Assembly (NCBI GenBank): GCA_036873135.1
Contig: JAPTYO010000020.1
Coordinates: 6,502,081-6,566,080, forward strand
Source of the DNA: Clarkia xantiana subsp. parviflora
Taxonomy: Eukaryota > Streptophyta > Magnoliopsida > Myrtales > Onagraceae
Reading direction: 5' to 3'
DNA length: 64,000 nt
The notes below the pieces were generated by a model, which made no database searches, was not told the origin of the DNA, and saw only the letters and a program-made list of their open reading frames with translations. The stretch's first letter is position 1. Every line of letters begins with the position of its first letter. Positions 1 through 9,805 of this stretch are shown piece by piece. The position numbers and the translations under genes are program-made.

Positions 1-1
1 A

Positions 2-628
2 GGCGAAACCTTGGCCAACTACTACACAAGGATTCACAAGATACTCCAACAGCTGAACGAGGACGCCACAGATGACGAGCTGATCTGGACCTTCTGGAGG
101 GGTCTTAGAGTGCAGAGCCAAGCTCTGAAAGACAGCATGGTGATGAAGCCCGTGCAAAGGATTGATGCCCTCGCCGTCAAAGTAAAGAAATTCATCGACC
201 TATAAAGGTCGCATGAAGGGTTGACCGAAGAAGTCAAGAAACAACTAGTGCCCGCCAAGATCGAGGAGGGCTCCGCTTCCCGACCGCCCAGGAGGGAAGA
301 AAGACGTGAGCGAGACTTCCGCCCGGGAAATCGACAAGGAATAAGGAGGGATCTTAATCCCTATCCAGGCAAGTTTACTCCACTCACACACAACATATCA
401 GTAATATTGCAAGAAATGGAGAAACTTAGGTTGGACGATCCTCCTCAAGTAAGAAAAGGCCCGATGGGATCCCAGATGAACAACTATTGTCGTTACCATC
501 GAGTACAAGGGCACAACACCGACGATTGTGTGGCCCTCAAACACGACATCGAGACATTGATCAAAATGGGGAAGTTGTCGAAATTCATCGACAAACCATT
601 TAAACCCCAGCAAAAAATGAAGTCGTAG
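2..628 (+). pseudogene. Element A gag, C-terminal part, one in-frame stop
   Basis: Capsid/nucleocapsid region of a gypsy gag, entered part-way through the gene. The reading frame (11-205, then 221-628) is continuous except for a single TAA at 203-205, so it is one gene with a nonsense codon. The first part (ANYYTRIHKIL...) is the C-terminal part of a retrotransposon gag domain. The second part has a basic Arg-rich linker and the motif CRYHRVQGHNTDDC, a CX2HX4HX4C variant of the retroviral zinc knuckle in which the second Cys is His. This variant recurs twice in element B. Gag would coat element RNA in cytoplasmic particles. Confidence 0.85.
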
Positions 629-683
629 TCCTCGGGGGAATTCTCGATCTCCCCCTCACAATAACCTCGCCCCAATACAAAGG

Positions 684-1328
684 GGGAAAATCAATGTCAT
701 CGCGGGAGGCTTCGCCTCAGGAGGAGAGACCAGCACCGCCCGCGAAGTATATGCCGCCCATATAGCTCGTGATGGAAAAGGAAAAGTGCCTGCAAAGACT
801 GAGGCAGTAACTATCAGTTTCACTACGGACGACCTCATGATGGTGACTCAACCACATGAGGACGCCCTTGTCATCACCTCCACTATTGCAGAGTACGAAG
901 TAAAAAGGATCCTCATCGACAGTGGAAGCTCGACAGATATACTTTTCTTTGAGGCCTTTCAGAATTTGGGTCTGACCCAAAGGGACCTCATGAAAGTCGA
1001 CTTCCCCCTCATAGGATTTGCAGGAAGGACCACCTATCCAATGGGAGCAATCAAACTCCCGATAGTTCTGGGAAAAGAGAAGACGACTCTAACAATCGAT
1101 GTGCTCTTCATAGTCGTCGACGCCGCTTCCGCCTATAACGCCATCATTGGAAGGACGGCGCTCAATCCTCACCGAATAATCCCATCGACTGCTCATCAAG
1201 TAATGAGGTTCCCGACGCTACAGGGAATTGGGGAAGTGAGAGGCGACCAAACAGCATCCCGACGATGCTACGTCAGTTCAATGCAACGTCGAAATCAGAG
1301 AGAAGTCATAGAGACAACACCTCCTTAA
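684..1328 (+). CDS. Element A aspartic protease domain (gag-PR end), terminal domain
   Basis: Retropepsin-like domain in a different frame from gag (+1 relative shift around 628-684). It reads open from about 684; the first internal ATG is at 786. The catalytic motif is ILIDSGSSTDILF (Asp-Ser-Gly around residues 45-50 of the ATG-started ORF), followed by a flap-like LIGFAGRTTYPMGAI segment and AYNAIIGRTALN, typical of Tat/Athila-type proteases. The ORF stops at 1328 with no RT after it, so the protease is the last domain. In relatives it processes Gag-Pol. Whether it was translated by frameshift from gag cannot be told because gag is already broken. Confidence 0.8.
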   Translation, partial: GKINVIAGGFASGGETSTAREVYAAHIARDGKGKVPAKTEAVTISFTTDDLMMVTQPHEDALVITSTIAEYEVKRILIDSGSSTDILFFEAFQNLGLTQRDLMKVDFPLIGFAGRTTYPMGAIKLPIVLGKEKTTLTIDVLFIVVDAASAYNAIIGRTALNPHRIIPSTAHQVMRFPTLQGIGEVRGDQTASRRCYVSSMQRRNQREVIETTPP

Positions 1329-1573
1329 AGAAATAATATTGTTTATTATGATAAGGCTAATGTTCGTTTTATGGTGTTCCTCTTTTTTGTTAAAGCTCAG
1401 GAAGGATGAATGAATATAGGCCTTTCAAAGGCTCTTCTTTTTCTCAAGATATCTGAGTTCTCTCTTTTAAGGCGACCGACATTTAATATCGACCATCAAT
1501 AATATTATATCCACTAAATCACTCAGATTCGGCGATAATATGCGGCGTCGAAGACAAACTTTTTCCAAATCAA
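1329..1573. other. Element A spacer, left flank of the minisatellite
   Basis: No coding potential seen. It contains one degenerate copy of the downstream repeat motif (about 1495-1530). It presumably forms the 3' UTR of gag-PR. Confidence 0.5.
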
Positions 1574-2660
1574 GAGTCGACCATAAAAAATCTGATATCT
1601 ACTAAATCACTCAGATTTGTCGACTACTTGAAAGCGGTTAAGTAAACGAAGAACCCAAGAGTCGATCATCAAAAACATCTGATATCTACAATATCACTCA
1701 GATGGATCGAGCTCCTTGAGGTGCAGAAGTACCCAAGAGTCGATCATCAAAAACATCTGATATCTACAATATCACTCAGATGGATCGAGCTCCTTGAGGT
1801 GCAGAAGAACCCAAGAGTCAATCATCAAAAACATCTGATATCTACAATATCACTCAGATGGATCGAGCTCCTTGAGGTGCAGAAGAACCCAAGAGTCGAT
1901 CATAAAAAACATCTGATATCTACAATATCACTCAGATGGATCGAGCTCCTTGAGGTGCAGAAGAACCCAAGAGTCGATCATAAAAAACATCTGATATCTA
2001 CAATATCACTCAGATGGATCGAGCTCCTTGAGGTGCAGAAGAACCCAAGAGTCGATCATCAAAAACATCTGATATCTACAATATCACTCAGATGGATCGA
2101 GCTCTTTGAGGTGTAGAAGAACCCAAAAGTCGATCATCAAAAACATATGATATCTACAATATCACTCAGATGGATCGAGCTCCTTGAGGTGCAGAAGAAC
2201 CCAAGAGTCGATCATCAAAAACATCTGATATCTACAATATCACTCAGATGGATCGAGCTCCTTGAGGTGCAGAAGAACCCAAGAGTTGATCATCAAAAAC
2301 ATCTGATATCTACAATATCACTCAGATGGATCGAGCTTCTTGAGGTGCAGAAGAACCTAAGAGTCGATCATTAAAAACATCTGATATCTACAATATCACT
2401 CAGATAGATCGACTACTTGCGGTATGAAAGAACTCAAGAGTTGATCATTCAAACATCTGATATCTACAATATCACTCAGATAGATCGACTACTTGCAATA
2501 CGAAAGAGCCCAAGAGTCGATCATTAAAATATTTGATATCTACTAAATCGCTCAAATAGATCGACTACTTGAGGTTTCGAAAGTCGATCATCCCGCCTCG
2601 AAGTTCGGTGTCGACCATTCAAAATCCGATATCCACTAAATTACTCGGACAAATCTACAA
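1574..2660. repeat. 78-bp hairpin minisatellite of element A
   Basis: About twelve units with a 78-bp period: GTCGATCAT-type starts lie near 1661, 1739, 1817, 1895, 1973, 2051, 2129, 2207, 2285 and 2363, with diverged units on both sides. Each unit has an inner inverted repeat CATCTGA ... TCAGATG around a TATCTACAATATCAC loop and an outer pair TCGATC ... GATCGA. Diverged outer units keep the inner pairing through changes on both arms. The array lies between the convergent 3' ends of gag-PR (1328) and the antisense ORF (2898). The period is divisible by three, so the array stays open and spells a 26-residue repeat; this is probably incidental. Confidence 0.9.
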
Positions 2661-2897
2661 CTTGAGAGAAAGGTTAGATATTTGGGGATTACCCTTAAAA
2701 TCATTCGATTATATGGAGACCTAATGATTGTTCTAAAGTCGAGTATGTTTTCTATTAAGTCCGTTGAAAGATCTATGAAAACGGTGAAAAGCCCAAGAGA
2801 GGGCGAGCATATGTAAGATTGCTAAAAATTATCCTTCATTAATAAACAGGAGTTTACAAAATATCGAGAAGGAAATTAAAAGCGTCTATGCTAAAAT
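2661..2897. other. Element A spacer, right flank
   Basis: No gene, repeat or clear motif is visible. On the minus strand it would be the 3' UTR of the antisense ORF. Confidence 0.4.
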
Positions 2898-5104
2898 CTA
2901 TCTATCAGCCCTAGCTTTGGCTTTAGCTTCCTCCTGCAGATATTCTCGAAGAACTTCCACTCTCGAGAGGTCCAGGTCGGGGACCAAGGCCCTAAGGTCG
3001 GCAACCAATGAAGCAAAAACTGAGAGAAGCATATGCCCACTCGCCATGTCGGTGTCCGTTTGAAAGGCCAAGCTGACCTTGTAAGCGGCAACAGCGTTCC
3101 GCTCAGGCTCCTCGAGCTCTTCCACCCTCTGCTTCAGCTCGATGTTCTCTTCACGCTGAGAATCCAGTTGGGCACAGAAAATTTTGGAGAAGGCGGCAGC
3201 ATCAGGATATGCCTTGCCAAGCACGGCCGCCAAAACTCCAATAGCTCTCAGAGCCTCCTTGCAGGTATCGAGCTCCCCAGATATGGTGCCCAAGACCCTC
3301 TGAAGGCTGGAAACCTCCCCTTCAAGGCGAGCCACCTTTTCCCGAAGGCCTTGCACTTCTTTGGCCTCCGACTCCAGGGAAGCAAGCTGCCCCTTTGCGA
3401 GAGATAACTCCTCGCCAAGGTCGATGAGCAACTGACCTACCTGCAAGAAATCGCGGTTGGCCTGGAAAGGAAAAAGTCGTCAACATAAGGTACAGATAAT
3501 ATGTATCGACGAATAAGAATATGGTTCTACCTTGGACTGTCGATGTAGGAACATTCGAGTGGCATCCTCCACTCGATATGTAGGGAGGCGAGGACGATCC
3601 CGGGGAGGAACAGAGGCGTTCAGCAAGTGAAGGGCCACCTCCTTGTTGGCGATGGAATGGCCCTCCTTCATCTTGTACTCTCCCAGAGTGGCGAGAGGGT
3701 CCCAATCGACATCTCGTGGCGGAGAGTCAGGGGCAGAATGAAGCATCCTCCAAGCAAAGGGAGGACCCTCATATCCCAAGCCTGTCTTGGCTTGAGAAGA
3801 AGAAGCCTCAGCAATACCCTTGCCCTTAGGGTCGACTTCTGCGAGGAAAATACGTTAATAAAAATGAACTACCAAGAACTAAGTAAGGAATCTATCAAGG
3901 CAAAAGTCTGTACCAGTGGGGGCAAGGGACTAGTGGGCGTCAGATTGACCCCAGAAGTAACCTCCTGAAATGAGGAGACTGGAGTGGCGGTGGTGATCTT
4001 CACTTTCTTCGAAGGAGTGGCGCCTGCCCTCCCAACGGGTCTCTTGGTCCTCTTCTTCGAGGACTTTGGCTGTTCTTCTACAACCGGTTGGGTGGCTTCT
4101 TCCTGTTCAGAAGAGTCGACCACCATGTCAGGCGAAGCCCCCTCCAAAGTAGGTTGGGCGTCCTCCATGGACAGAGGTTCCGAAGTGGCTCTAGTTCCAC
4201 TTCCATTTCCTGCTGCCTCGCCAGCAAGGGGCACTCCAGTCGCCGCCTGCTTATCAAAAAGCCTTGTAAATAGACCTACAGAAAGCAAAATAAAGGATTC
4301 AAGAAACGACTAAAGATAGAAAGAAAAAAGGATTACCCAGTTTATAGGAGGATCCTCGAGGCGGAGACAAATGGAAGCATTGATAAGTGCCTGTTCCGAG
4401 GTATCGGATATCGACTTCCAAGGAAGAAAATCAGGAGAAAATATGATGGCATGAATCTTATAGACCGTGTCGACTTCCTCCAGAGTTAATCCTTGAAGAG
4501 TTGGGGCACGATCCGTACCTAAAGGAGGAAGCAGAGGCCACGGGACGCTTACTCGACAGAAGAAATAATGATTCTCCCAATCAAGATCGCTGCCAGTAGG
4601 CCAACGACTCCTGAAATTGTAGGTGCCATGAGGCGTACGTTGTAGTTGGTAGAAGCTGCGGAAAACCCTCAAAGAATACTTCCACTCATAGGTGGAACAC
4701 AAACAACGAAAACCCACCCAATAACGAAGGGCAATCTCAGTAAATTGGCAAGGATGGATGCGATAATGCTCGCAGAGTTCCATCAAGTCGCCACAAAAAG
4801 GGAATCTCAGTCCCGCCTCGAGATGACCCACGAAGACCGCCACTTCTCCCTCTTGGGGAAAATATTTTGGTCCCGGAGGACCAGGGTATCGAGGATGTTC
4901 ATCATCGCTCAGATTACCCAAAACCACGGTCTTCATGAAGCCATGGCTGGTCAATTTACTAACCTTAGGAGAAGGAGGGGAGGGAATGAAATCTTCAAGA
5001 TTACCTTCAAGAATGGGGAGAGCCATCGGAGTTCTAGAGAGAGAATGAAGGAACGAAGCTTCTTGCTGAGGATCAGAGGGACCTGCGGTGGCTATTCCGA
5101 TCAA
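2898..5104 (-). pseudogene. Element A antisense ORF (aORF), PF04195-like N-terminus and coiled-coil C-terminus, intron-containing
   Basis: Convergent with gag-PR. My model has four exons with GT-AG introns: 5104-4337, 4246-3914, 3838-3531 and 3461-2898. Exon 1 (256 aa) matches the plant 'putative gypsy type transposon' domain (PF04195): the block GLRFPFCGDLMELCEHYRI and following aromatic residues recur in elements B and C. Exon 2 encodes an acidic stretch and a basic KSSKKRTKR segment that could be a nuclear signal. Exon 4 encodes a heptad-rich coiled coil. Total about 655 aa, close to the 679 aa of element C. Exons 1-2 and 3-4 join in phase; exons 2-3 are off by one base in this model, so the gene is either mutated or my splice site is wrong. 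Function unknown. Antisense extra ORFs are known in Tat-lineage elements. Confidence 0.7.
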
Positions 5105-5561
5105 AATCCTCTCTTCAAGCGTACAAGGACAAGGAGAATTAGGGTTTATAAAGAAGGCACTGTATTGATTCGCCAGGGTTGGAGAGAAGACGAAGGTGAA
5201 AGGTGAAAAGTGAAAGTAAAAAGGGGGGGGGGTATTTATAGAAGAACTCCCTCGCTGGGATAACTTCCTTGCGAAGCCTTATCAAGGTTAGCCATTCATT
5301 GGTTCTTCATCTGACAACATGACAGTTAGCCTACACCTGTAGAGCCATTGAGAGGGTGACTCCCCAGCTTCCCTAGGAAATCTATGCATGCCGAAACCAT
5401 CTCTTCTCCCAACGGATAGAAATCCTAATCCCGAGGGAGGGCCTCTTCAACTTCTGGAAAGTCTGGAAAATCTACAAGTCCTGAGAAATAGATTATCTCG
5501 CCACAAAATGGGGCTTTACTCGACTCAAGCCTTCACCTTAAGTTAATGAAGCTGACGACTC
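5105..5561. other. Leader upstream of element A aORF
   Basis: On the minus strand this is the 5' flank of the aORF; on the + strand it is the region before the polypurine tract. A G9 run (5222-5230) is present. No other feature was recognised. Confidence 0.4.
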
Positions 5562-5577
5562 GAGTCTCGGGGGCAAG
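5562..5577 (+). other. Polypurine tract of element A
   Basis: GAGTCTCGGGGGCAAG lies immediately before the TG of the 3' LTR. The same GACTCGGGGGMAA core precedes the 3' LTRs of elements B and C on their own strand, which supports a shared lineage. Confidence 0.75.
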
Positions 5578-6357
5578 TGTTGCGTTATAAATAAACCCGA
5601 CTATGTATGTACGTTCTTGGTCTATGGTGATTTCCTACAGGTGACAGGTCGAGTACGCTTTCAGGGCGAGGAGAAGAAGTCGACGACCTTTCTTGTTTAT
5701 TCCAACCATTTGGAGATAAAAGGTCGACTACCAATCATGAAGAAGTCGACTTTAAAAGAATGATTGGTCGACTATGGAGACTTAGAGAATATTCCAGAGG
5801 ACAGGTGGCGAACTGCTTCCCACTGTCTCCAAGGGAAAACCTTCCCTCGATGTAAAGACAGGTGGTGACCTGCTTCCCACCGTCTCCAAAGGAAAACCTT
5901 CCCCCGAAGTAAAGGTGAGGTGGCGACCTGCTTGTCACCTGCTTCAACCGCCTTAGGAAAGACTTCCCTCCTAAGTAAAAGTGAGGTGGCGACCTGCTTT
6001 TCACCAGCTGACTGACAACCGCTTCTATCAGCCAATCACAAAGGGCTGATTGCCGCCCCTAGGCAACCAATCTGAGGCCAGTAGCCGCCTCTACAAAGTC
6101 GGTAAACTTCTTCCTATAAATAGGGAGCTATCTCCTTCAATTAAAAACAATCTGCTCTGAATACTTATATATTACACTCTCAAATACATTACTAACTTAA
6201 GCTTCAAAGTGGAATCAGGGGCCATCCCCACCCCTTTTTAGGTGTTCGACCTTAAAAGTATCCCGGAGGAAATCAAGTCCTCGAGAGAGCTACGTCCAAG
6301 GCGAAGCCTAGAAGTCCATTCCGTGAAGTTTGTGGCCACGTCATTTTGATCCCAACA
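5578..6357 (+). repeat. 3' LTR of element A
   Basis: It starts TGTTG after the polypurine tract and ends CAACA (terminal inverted repeat TGTTG/CAACA) where LINE coding sequence begins. A TATA box, CCTATAAATAGGGAG, lies near 6112-6126, so transcription would start about 6145. Its interior (5790-6005) holds diverged repeats of a 'ggtggcgacctgcttnncac...cttccctcc...agtaaag' motif, about 60-65 bp apart. The partner LTR is outside the window; the right end is the least certain boundary. Confidence 0.7.
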
Positions 6358-6555
6358 CACGTCATCCGAGTTTGCTCTTAGACCGGCCTTCTGGGAAGGT
6401 GTTATCTCGTTCTGTCGTACTAGGTTATCTTCACGACCTTGGGCCATCATGGGTGACTTCAATGACATTTGGGGTTTCTCCGAGAAGGATAGTCGATGCC
6501 CGGCTTCACCGAATAGAATTCTTCGGGCTCAGTCTTGGACGGAAGAGCTGGGCCT
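6358..6555 (+). pseudogene. LINE ORF2 fragment 1: endonuclease domain
   Basis: The + frame through 6449 reads FWEGVISF...RPWAIMGDFNDIW. The GDFND motif is the hallmark of the L1-type apurinic endonuclease of plant LINEs. It is cut at the left by element A's LTR and at the right by element B's LTR, in mid-domain (...TEELGLV). The same LINE appears to resume at 23512 on the same strand. The L1 endonuclease nicks target DNA to prime reverse transcription. Confidence 0.8.
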
Positions 6556-7509
6556 TGTTGGATCACGCTACCAATTGGTTCGGTTCGTGCGTAAACCAAT
6601 CGGTCGGTATCCGTCAGAAATGTATGAACCTGTAAAAATATCCGTCTTTGGAGTGCGATTCCCTTCGTAGGAATTATTTCCGCTTTGGCGATCCACCTAA
6701 AGACGTTGGGATATTGTCTTCATTCTGATATTCCACCTAAAGACGTCGAAGGTGATCCTTGTTCCGATGTTCCACCTAAAGACGCCGAAGGTAATCCTTG
6801 CTCCGATATTCCACCTAAAGACGTTGAGGGTAGTCCTTGCTCTGATATTCCACCTAAAGATGACGAAGGTAGTCCTTGCTCCGATATTCCACCTAAAGAC
6901 GTCAAAGGTAGTCCTTGCTCCGATGTTCCACCTAAACACGTCGAGTGAGAGGGTTGTCCTCGTTCTCCTATCTTCGATCTCCGTTATACTCCGAGTACCT
7001 GCAAATGGACTACCGAGCACCAAAGGGGGGGGTGCTCGGTGAGCCCACTCCGATGCCTAAATAAGTATATGCTCTAGGGAGAGAAAGTCTAGAGAGAAGG
7101 GAGAGCAAAATGCATGAGAGCTCAAGTTGTTCAAATGAAATGGCAAGAGTCCTATTTATAGAGCTCTTGGACCATTACTCGACTAATCGCAAAATTAGTC
7201 CGTTAATCATGCGTTTAACTAAGATAAGTAGGGATTAGGCAAGCTAAGCATCGGAGGTGTGGGGAACGATTTTGGTAGTTCGGGGTATGCGCGGCCCGAG
7301 GGGTGACCCCCGGGCCGAAAATGTTCGGTTTGGGGTGTCCTAACCGAACATTGTTCGGTTAGGGGGTCTTAACCGAACTTTGTCTCATGGGTCTTTGGCG
7401 GTGATTTTCTCTAGGTTCGGGTTTTGTCGTGTGTCAGTCTAAGACCTTTTTGGGTCTGAGTGGTGAGTAATTCGGGTCAAAACGGGTCTAAGTGGTTGTA
7501 TATCCATCA
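6556..7509 (-). repeat. 3' LTR of element B
   Basis: On the + strand it runs TGTTGGAT...ATCCATCA, 954 bp, and matches 22740-23511 over the shared part. On the minus strand it has a TATA box CTATAAATAGG (about 7150-7162). It contains a 39-bp minisatellite (6692-6950) and a near-perfect palindrome TAACCGAACATTGTTCGGTTA (7339-7361 region). Confidence 0.9.
6692..6950. repeat. 39-bp minisatellite inside LTR of element B
   Basis: Units of TTCCACCTAAAGACG... begin near 6731, 6770 and 6809 and continue to about 6946, with a partial first copy at 6690. Six to seven copies are present here. The 5' LTR (22875-23092) has one fewer. The 39-bp length is a multiple of three, so a 13-residue repeat is readable on both strands, but no gene is implied. 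Confidence 0.85.
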
Positions 7510-7526
7510 TTTTCCCCCGAGTCAAG
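7510..7526 (-). other. Polypurine tract of element B
   Basis: On the minus strand GACTCGGGGGAAAA directly precedes the LTR start TGATGGAT. Confidence 0.75.
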
Positions 7527-8509
7527 TCATGGCGTAACGCTTTTCTTGACTCTATTTTTAGACTGCATAGACACTCAACTTGGAGCCGTTCGATGCGGGT
7601 TACCTCATTCGGTGCTTTCCATGTTGATATTTTCGTCGATCCTTGTCTTCGTCCTTCCTATCTTACGAGATTGTCATATTTGGAAACGTTAGTACGGATA
7701 TAGAACTGTATGTGATATTTTCATGTATATACCCCCTTTAATTTGTCTTGCGGAAAATTTTCCGAATCGTGAGATTTTTCCTTTGGTCCGATTTTTATGA
7801 CATGTATAAGATGACATGATGATATTTTGAATAGATATGTTACCTCCATGCCTTAGCATTTGAATTTTACCATGTGTTGAAAATGTGTGGTTGTGAATTA
7901 ATCACCATAAAAAACTATCAACCCTCCTTTTTATACCCCCACCCACCATTTTTGTCCTCATTCTCCTCATTTTACTATCCACCTTCTCTCTTCTTCTTCT
8001 CCAGCCTACCATTCCTCTCCACATCTCCTCTTCTTCCATCACTATTTCTCTTCCATTTTTCCATTCCTCCTTGCAAGACGCTCCATGGAGCTAACATTAG
8101 AGGTTGGTGTGCTTTGATTTAGAGCATGGTCTTGTTTTAGTTTGGGTGGAGCAACACAAAGGGTGGAGAGTTTCGGCGGCTTGGAGGTGCTCGACGGCGG
8201 CAGCGGGTCGACCACCGGTGGCACGGCGGAGGGTGGGTGGTGGGTCGGTGGGGGAGGGCAGTTCGTGGCGGGGCCGGTGGAGCGCTAGCGGGTCGGGTTC
8301 GGCGGGGCTTGTTGGAAGGAGCGCGCGGGTCGGGTTCGCGCGGGGTGGGTTGATTATTGGCTTCTTGCCCTCCATTTTCGAGGTTCAATTTCGTGAATTC
8401 TTTCGATATTTCCTTGTATGAGTTTCGATTTGATGATTGTTGGTAATCCCTTGCTTTGATACGTGCTTGTTGAATATCCTATCGTGTATTGTGTTGGTCT
8501 TGGAAAAAA
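7527..8509. other. Leader upstream of element B aORF
   Basis: Non-coding. A pyrimidine-rich block (7920-8080) is followed by a GC-rich island (8160-8350). Element C has a similar pyrimidine/GC-rich arrangement about 1 kb upstream of its aORF. This could be the aORF promoter and 5' UTR; a TATA-like CTTTTTATACCC lies near 7928. Assignment as promoter is inference. ORFs in the GC-rich island overlap in several frames and are not credible genes. Confidence 0.4.
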
Positions 8510-9540
8510 TATTTCGAAGCAACGAAGTGACTAGACCCCCCTTTTTTGACTTAGAACATTCTTGCGGAAAATTTGATGGTATCCCCCTTTTAGACTTTGA
8601 AAAAAAAAATTCGATGGAAAATGTAATTATACCCCGTTTTTTGGCCCTTGAAGAATTTTTCGATAGTAAACGTGATGGGACCATCCTATTTAGGCTTAAA
8701 AAGGTTTTTGGTGGAAAATGTGATGGTATCCCACTTATTTGGTCTTAGAAAAAATTTTGCGGAAAATTGGCTGATACTCCCCTTTTTGGTCCTCGAAAAA
8801 AAATTTCGATGGAAAATGTAATGATACCACCCTATTTGAACTTAGGAAGGCTTTTGATGGAAAATGTGATGGTATCCCACCTATTTGGGCTTAGAAATTT
8901 TTTTGCGGAAAATTGGCCGATACTCCCCTTTTTGGTCCTCGAAAAAAAAATTTCGATGGAAAATGTAAATATACCCCCTTTTTTGGCCCTTGAAGAATTT
9001 ATCGATAGTAAAGGTGATGAGACCATCATATTTAGGCTTAGAAAGGTTTTTGGTGGAAAATGTGATGGTATCCCACTTATTTGGTCTTAGAAAAAAAATT
9101 GCGGAAAATTGGCCGATACTCCCCTTTTTTGGTCCTCGAAAAAAAATTTCGATGGAAAATGTAATGATACCACCCTATTTGAACTTAGGAATGATTTTGA
9201 TGGAAAATGTGATGGTATCCCACCTATTTGGGCTTAGAAAATTTTTTGCGGAAAATTGGCCGATACTCCTCTTTTTGGTCCTCGAAAAAAAATTTCGATG
9301 GAAAATGTGATGATACCACCCTATTTGGGCTTAGAAAAAATTTTGCGGAAAATTGGCCGATACTCCCTTTTTTGGTCCTCGAAAAAAAAAATCGATGGAA
9401 AATGTGATGATACCACCATTTTTATACTTAGAGAAATTTTTAGGCGAGGTAGTGATTATACCCCCCTTTTTAACGTCGGAAAATTTTCCGAGGCGAGGTA
9501 GCGGTGCTACCCCCCTTTTTGGTGTTTCGTTACGTCCTCG
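8510..9540. repeat. About 49-bp tandem repeat array upstream of element B aORF
   Basis: Units of the form GGAAAATGTGATGGTATCCCACCTATTTGG...GAAAAAATTTT recur every 48-50 bp, roughly twenty times. The subtype starting GCGGAAAATTGG occurs at 8759, 8904, 9101, 9248 and 9345, i.e. at multiples of about 49 bp (145, 197, 147, 97), which indicates higher-order units of two to four monomers. The array is A/T-rich with runs of A. No reading frame persists through it. Confidence 0.85.
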
Positions 9541-9805
9541 TGTGACGTCTTGTTGGAAGTTCTCAACTTCGAGAATATTTGGCTCCTCTCCTTTTATAAT
9601 GCGTTGCACACTTGTGTAACGTCTTATTTGGAAAAGTTCTAGGCGGAGAATTTGGAATTCTCCCCTCTTTTTCGTTGTACCGTATCATTGGGTTATATCG
9701 TTGACTTGTTGGTGTTATGTAGTTGTTGATGGTATTTTGTTTCTAGTTGCAGGTTACTTCGGGCTATTCTTCGTTCGTCGCTTGTGATTAAGGATCGCGT
9801 TCATC

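Larger units (their letters stand above)
1..6357 (+). mobile_element. Gypsy element A, Tat-like, non-autonomous, left end outside window
   Basis: The order on the + strand is gag, aspartic protease, a 78-bp hairpin minisatellite, an antisense ORF cluster, a polypurine tract and a 3' LTR. No reverse transcriptase, RNase H or integrase lies between the protease stop (1328) and the polypurine tract, so the element needs proteins from elsewhere. The 5' LTR and primer binding site lie left of base 1. The CX2HX4HX4C gag knuckle, protease and antisense PF04195-like ORF fit the Tat lineage of Ty3/gypsy (family knowledge). The 3' LTR abuts LINE endonuclease sequence, so A probably inserted into that LINE. 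The duplication cannot be checked because the left end is missing. Confidence 0.85.

Noticed and set aside
1721..2374. 26-residue repeat protein in the 78-bp array
   Set aside because: Arises because 78 is a multiple of three; frame ends wherever a unit mutates, and hairpin pairing rather than codons is conserved.
6685..7042. 13-residue repeat ORFs in the LTR of element B
   Set aside because: Product of the 39-bp minisatellite (multiple of three), open in several frames.
8097..8421. Overlapping ORFs in the GC-rich island of element B
   Set aside because: Open in several frames because of base composition; low complexity, no recognisable domain.
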